Translations under genes and position numbers: made by a program | The notes under the pieces: generated by a model | What the model saw: only the letters and a program-made list of their open reading frames with translations | What the model was told of the DNA's origin: nothing | Databases searched by the model: none | Shown here: positions 61,820 to 64,000 of the stretch, in pieces | Layout of the letters: the number at the start of each line of letters is the position of its first letter | How positions within the stretch are numbered: the stretch's first letter is position 1 | Assembly: GCA_038250675.1 (NCBI GenBank) | Contig: JBBSCB010000013.1 | Span: forward strand, 1 to 64,000 | Length of the DNA: 64,000 nucleotides | Direction: 5' to 3' | From: JAICUF01 sp038250675 | GTDB taxonomy: Bacteria > Gemmatimonadota > Gemmatimonadetes > Gemmatimonadales > GWC2-71-9

Positions 61820-63412
61820 CTATTGGTCCCGTGGTACGCGGACGCCGCATGAGCGGAGCAGTTGCGTCGGCGCGGGGTGATGGGGAAAGAGGGCGTGTGC
61901 GGCCGCAGCGTGGATTCGGACCCGTGAGCAGGGCGCGCGGTCGCCCGGGGCGCCGGCCAGCAGCATGTCCAGCCGGTAGCTGCCGGGGTCGAGTCGCGCG
62001 GCCCAGGTGACGGCGCGGATGCTCTGGCCGGACCCGGCAACCAGCATCGACGCCGCCTGCGCCGCGCTCCGCACCATCAGCAGCAGCCAGATGATCGTCA
62101 CGCCAATGCCGAGCAGCCGGCGTCGCGCCACTTCGAGCGCGATGCCGGCCAGTTCGCGCTGCGGCGGCAGCAGCAACCCCACCAGTGCCCACACGAAGAA
62201 GCTCGGCACCGCAAGCAGCAGCACGGCGTCGAATGACCCGACCACCGCTGTCGTCGCGACGGTGGCGACCAGCGTGATCCCCGCCAGCGCATCGGCCGAG
62301 GCCGGCGCTCGGCGGCCCCGTCGCCAGTCCACGAACATCATCACACCCGCCGCACCGAACAGCATCAGCAGCGCCGGCAGGCCGCGTTCCGAGGCGATCG
62401 CCATCCAGTCGCTGCTGGGCCACGGGTTGGTGGGCATGACGTCGCCGTGGTCATACGCGGGGTCGCCCGGCGTGGTGTACAGCGGATACGCGACTGGCCA
62501 GTTGCCCGGTCCCACGCCCAGCAACGGGTGGTCGGCCGCCATCCGCAGCGTATTGCGGTACTGGATGAGGCGCCCGCGGCCGCTCCCTTCGCGAAAGTTG
62601 GCCACACCCACGAGCGATTCCAGGTATGGCGAGTCGGATCGCCAGTCGAGGTCGTTCGGCAGTGTCAGCGCGCCGGCGACTCCGGCGGCGGCGCCCAGTA
62701 CCACCAGCGCCACCCGTCCGCGCTGGCGGGCTTCGGCCAACGCACCGCCCAGCCAGAGTCCCTCGACGGTGAACAGCACCGCGCCGGTCGCGGCGCCCAG
62801 CCACGCGGCACGCGAGCGCGAGAGCAAGAGCGCCGCGGCGATGAGTGCCACGCCCACGGCGCCGAGCAGCGCACGCCCGCGGGAGCGGGTCCCGATGGTC
62901 ACCAGCATGAGCGTGGGCAGGGCGATCGCCGCGAGATGGGCCATGAAGTTCCGGTTGCCGAAGGTGCCGCCGGGTGCGCGCGTCGCCGCCATCAGCGGCA
63001 GCGCGACACCATACGCCTGGAGCAGTCCCGTCAGTGCACCGATCACCGCCGCGCCGGCCAGCGTCACCAGCAGCGGCCGCGCCAGACCGGCCCGGGCGAT
63101 GGCACGGGCAATCCAGAAGATCGTGATACCGGACAGCGTGACGCCAAAGCCGCGAACGGCGAGCCAGTGGTTCCCGGCGATGACGGCCGCCAGCAGGGAC
63201 AGGGCGAGATAGGCGAGCAGCAGCAGATCGACGAGGGCGAGCGAGAGCCGCCGGGCATGCCGGAGCGCCAGGAGGGCGGCGCCGCCGGCCGCCGCGTGCA
63301 GCACCAGCTCCTTGGGTACCTGGTGCCGGTCGAGATCGAACAGCGGTGCTGGCAGCGATGCCAGCACGCAGAGGATCGCTCCGACCTGCAGGACGCGACG
63401 GGAGCCCCGCAT
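61820..63412 (-). CDS. O-antigen ligase/polymerase-like membrane protein
   Basis: A 530-residue protein with about 12 predicted helices and a large loop (RSDSPYLESLVGVANFREGSGRGRLIQYRNTLRMAADHPLLGVGPGNW). The motif RLIQYRNTLRMAADHPLLG...GPGNWP matches the Wzy_C domain of O-antigen ligases and polymerases. It may join polysaccharide or glycan to lipid in the outer membrane, or polymerise a surface glycan. The start at 63412 is supported by the length of the first helix. No other glycan genes are adjacent. It is divergent from the L,D-transpeptidase gene. Confidence 0.85.
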   Translation of the reverse strand: MRGSRRVLQVGAILCVLASLPAPLFDLDRHQVPKELVLHAAAGGAALLALRHARRLSLALVDLLLLAYLALSLLAAVIAGNHWLAVRGFGVTLSGITIFWIARAIARAGLARPLLVTLAGAAVIGALTGLLQAYGVALPLMAATRAPGGTFGNRNFMAHLAAIALPTLMLVTIGTRSRGRALLGAVGVALIAAALLLSRSRAAWLGAATGAVLFTVEGLWLGGALAEARQRGRVALVVLGAAAGVAGALTLPNDLDWRSDSPYLESLVGVANFREGSGRGRLIQYRNTLRMAADHPLLGVGPGNWPVAYPLYTTPGDPAYDHGDVMPTNPWPSSDWMAIASERGLPALLMLFGAAGVMMFVDWRRGRRAPASADALAGITLVATVATTAVVGSFDAVLLLAVPSFFVWALVGLLLPPQRELAGIALEVARRRLLGIGVTIIWLLLMVRSAAQAASMLVAGSGQSIRAVTWAARLDPGSYRLDMLLAGAPGDRAPCSRVRIHAAAAHALFPHHPAPTQLLRSCGVRVPRDQ

Positions 63413-63601
63413 GACTACCGGCGGGTGGGTTCAGACTGGGTGAGCATGGGCATGGCGGAGCAAGATAGCTGCAATCGCTGACGCTCGACATCACGGTCGA
63501 GACGATGCATCAACTCTGTTGAGTCACGCATCGCAATTGTGATTGCCCGCACGGCGCCAGGCACCCGCCAGGCGCATTTTTGCGTCCTACGTCCCAATGT
63601 C

Positions 63602-63617
63602 CGCCCCCGCGGGGGCG
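63602..63617. repeat. Perfect 16-base palindrome upstream of the transpeptidase gene
   Basis: CGCCCCCG and its reverse complement meet without spacer, about 40 bases before the ATG at 63658. It could be a small operator or a chance GC palindrome. Confidence 0.35.
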
Positions 63618-63657
63618 CTGTACGCGGTACCGTCTTCCTCAACCGGTGTGAGAATTC

Positions 63658-64000
63658 ATGCGTCGTGCACCGTTTGCCACTCTCGTCATCGTCCTGGCCG
63701 GTTGTCACCACTTCGATCAGGAAAAGATGGCCGCGACGCTCCGCGAAACCGTGACCGCGAAGGCGGCGGCGCCGTACGCGCGCGGCCGGTGGAAGGCGGT
63801 GCAGGGCATCTACGCCGAGCGCGACTACGCACCGATCTGGCTCGACCGCGACCGCCCGCGCGAGCGCACGCGCCAGCTCGTGGACGCGCTGACCCACGCC
63901 GACGAGCAGGGACTCCGGATGCGGGAGTACGATCTGCCGGGGCTCAGTGATGCGCTCCAGCAGGCGTATCGGGACAAGGGACACGGGCTGCAGGAGCTCG
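63658..64000 (+). CDS. L,D-transpeptidase (YcbB-like) lipoprotein, N-terminal part; runs off the window
   Basis: From ATG 63658 the frame is open to the window end (114 codons). The signal ends with the lipobox LAGC (MRRAPFATLVIVLAGC). The following YARGRWKAVQGIYAERDYAP and IWLDRDRPRERTRQLVDALT, then THADEQGLRMREYDL, are the scaffold domain found before the catalytic domain of YcbB/LdtD-type L,D-transpeptidases. The catalytic cysteine region lies beyond the window. Assigned to peptidoglycan cross-linking or lipoprotein attachment. Not visible as a closed ORF because it continues past 64000. Confidence 0.75.
   Translation, partial: MRRAPFATLVIVLAGCHHFDQEKMAATLRETVTAKAAAPYARGRWKAVQGIYAERDYAPIWLDRDRPRERTRQLVDALTHADEQGLRMREYDLPGLSDALQQAYRDKGHGLQEL

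Overview
The window is GC-rich, densely coded DNA from a free-living, Gram-negative-type bacterium with an outer membrane, Tat and lipoprotein export and sigma70-like promoters. A Gemmatimonadota-like soil bacterium fits best: zinc-ribbon Ser/Thr kinases, a BlaI/M56/HEAT sensor locus, a YRIELAPGEE N-terminal domain, DUF6582, and an imuA-imuB-dnaE2 cassette. The phylum is inferred from memory of gene content, not from a search. I see no tRNA, rRNA, CRISPR array or intact insertion sequence. This looks like chromosomal core plus lineage-specific genes rather than an island.

Layout. 1-5580: the 3' part of gyrA, a threonine dehydratase-like enzyme, a receiver-GAF-GGDEF diguanylate cyclase and a Ser/Thr kinase whose zinc ribbon lies upstream of the first ATG/GTG start. 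5609-13912: hydrolases, an M1 aminopeptidase, a TetR regulator, a saccharopine dehydrogenase-like oxidoreductase, a thioredoxin-like protein, a beta-barrel protein and an exported glycosylasparaginase. 14104-16914: nicotinamide salvage genes plus a class V aminotransferase. 17345-31361 (minus strand): a ten-gene run, two tandem TldD/PmbA pairs, then DUF4159, MoxR, DUF58, BatA-like, DUF4175-like and a membrane glutamine-amidotransferase-like protein. 31562-34388: two paralogous small lipoproteins and a membrane-anchored adaptor-like protein.

35060-41985: a sensor kinase homologue without the phospho-accepting histidine, then the SOS mutasome genes imuA, imuB and dnaE2. 41986-48692: a class A PBP whose start sits against a hairpin, a 29-residue-repeat exported protein, DUF4342, a polyphosphate-glucokinase-like ROK protein, a kinase remnant, a MATE exporter and DUF6582. 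48811-51848: a cold-adaptation-like cluster (csp with a promoter and attenuator-like leader, rpsU, fatty acid desaturase) facing rho. 52017-57363: SufE-like, DUF1015, serA, serC and a sulfurtransferase. 57374-61265: a BlaI-controlled sensor locus with HEAT repeats and a frameshift. 61339-64000: a disordered protein, an O-antigen-ligase-like protein and the start of an L,D-transpeptidase lipoprotein.

The most unusual items are the duplicated, Tat-signalled TldD genes leading into a MoxR operon; the csp leader; the frameshifted M56-HEAT sensor; several genes whose only good start is CTG; and relics (a small frameshifted gene, a kinase with its core deleted, a MacB permease tail) in the gaps.
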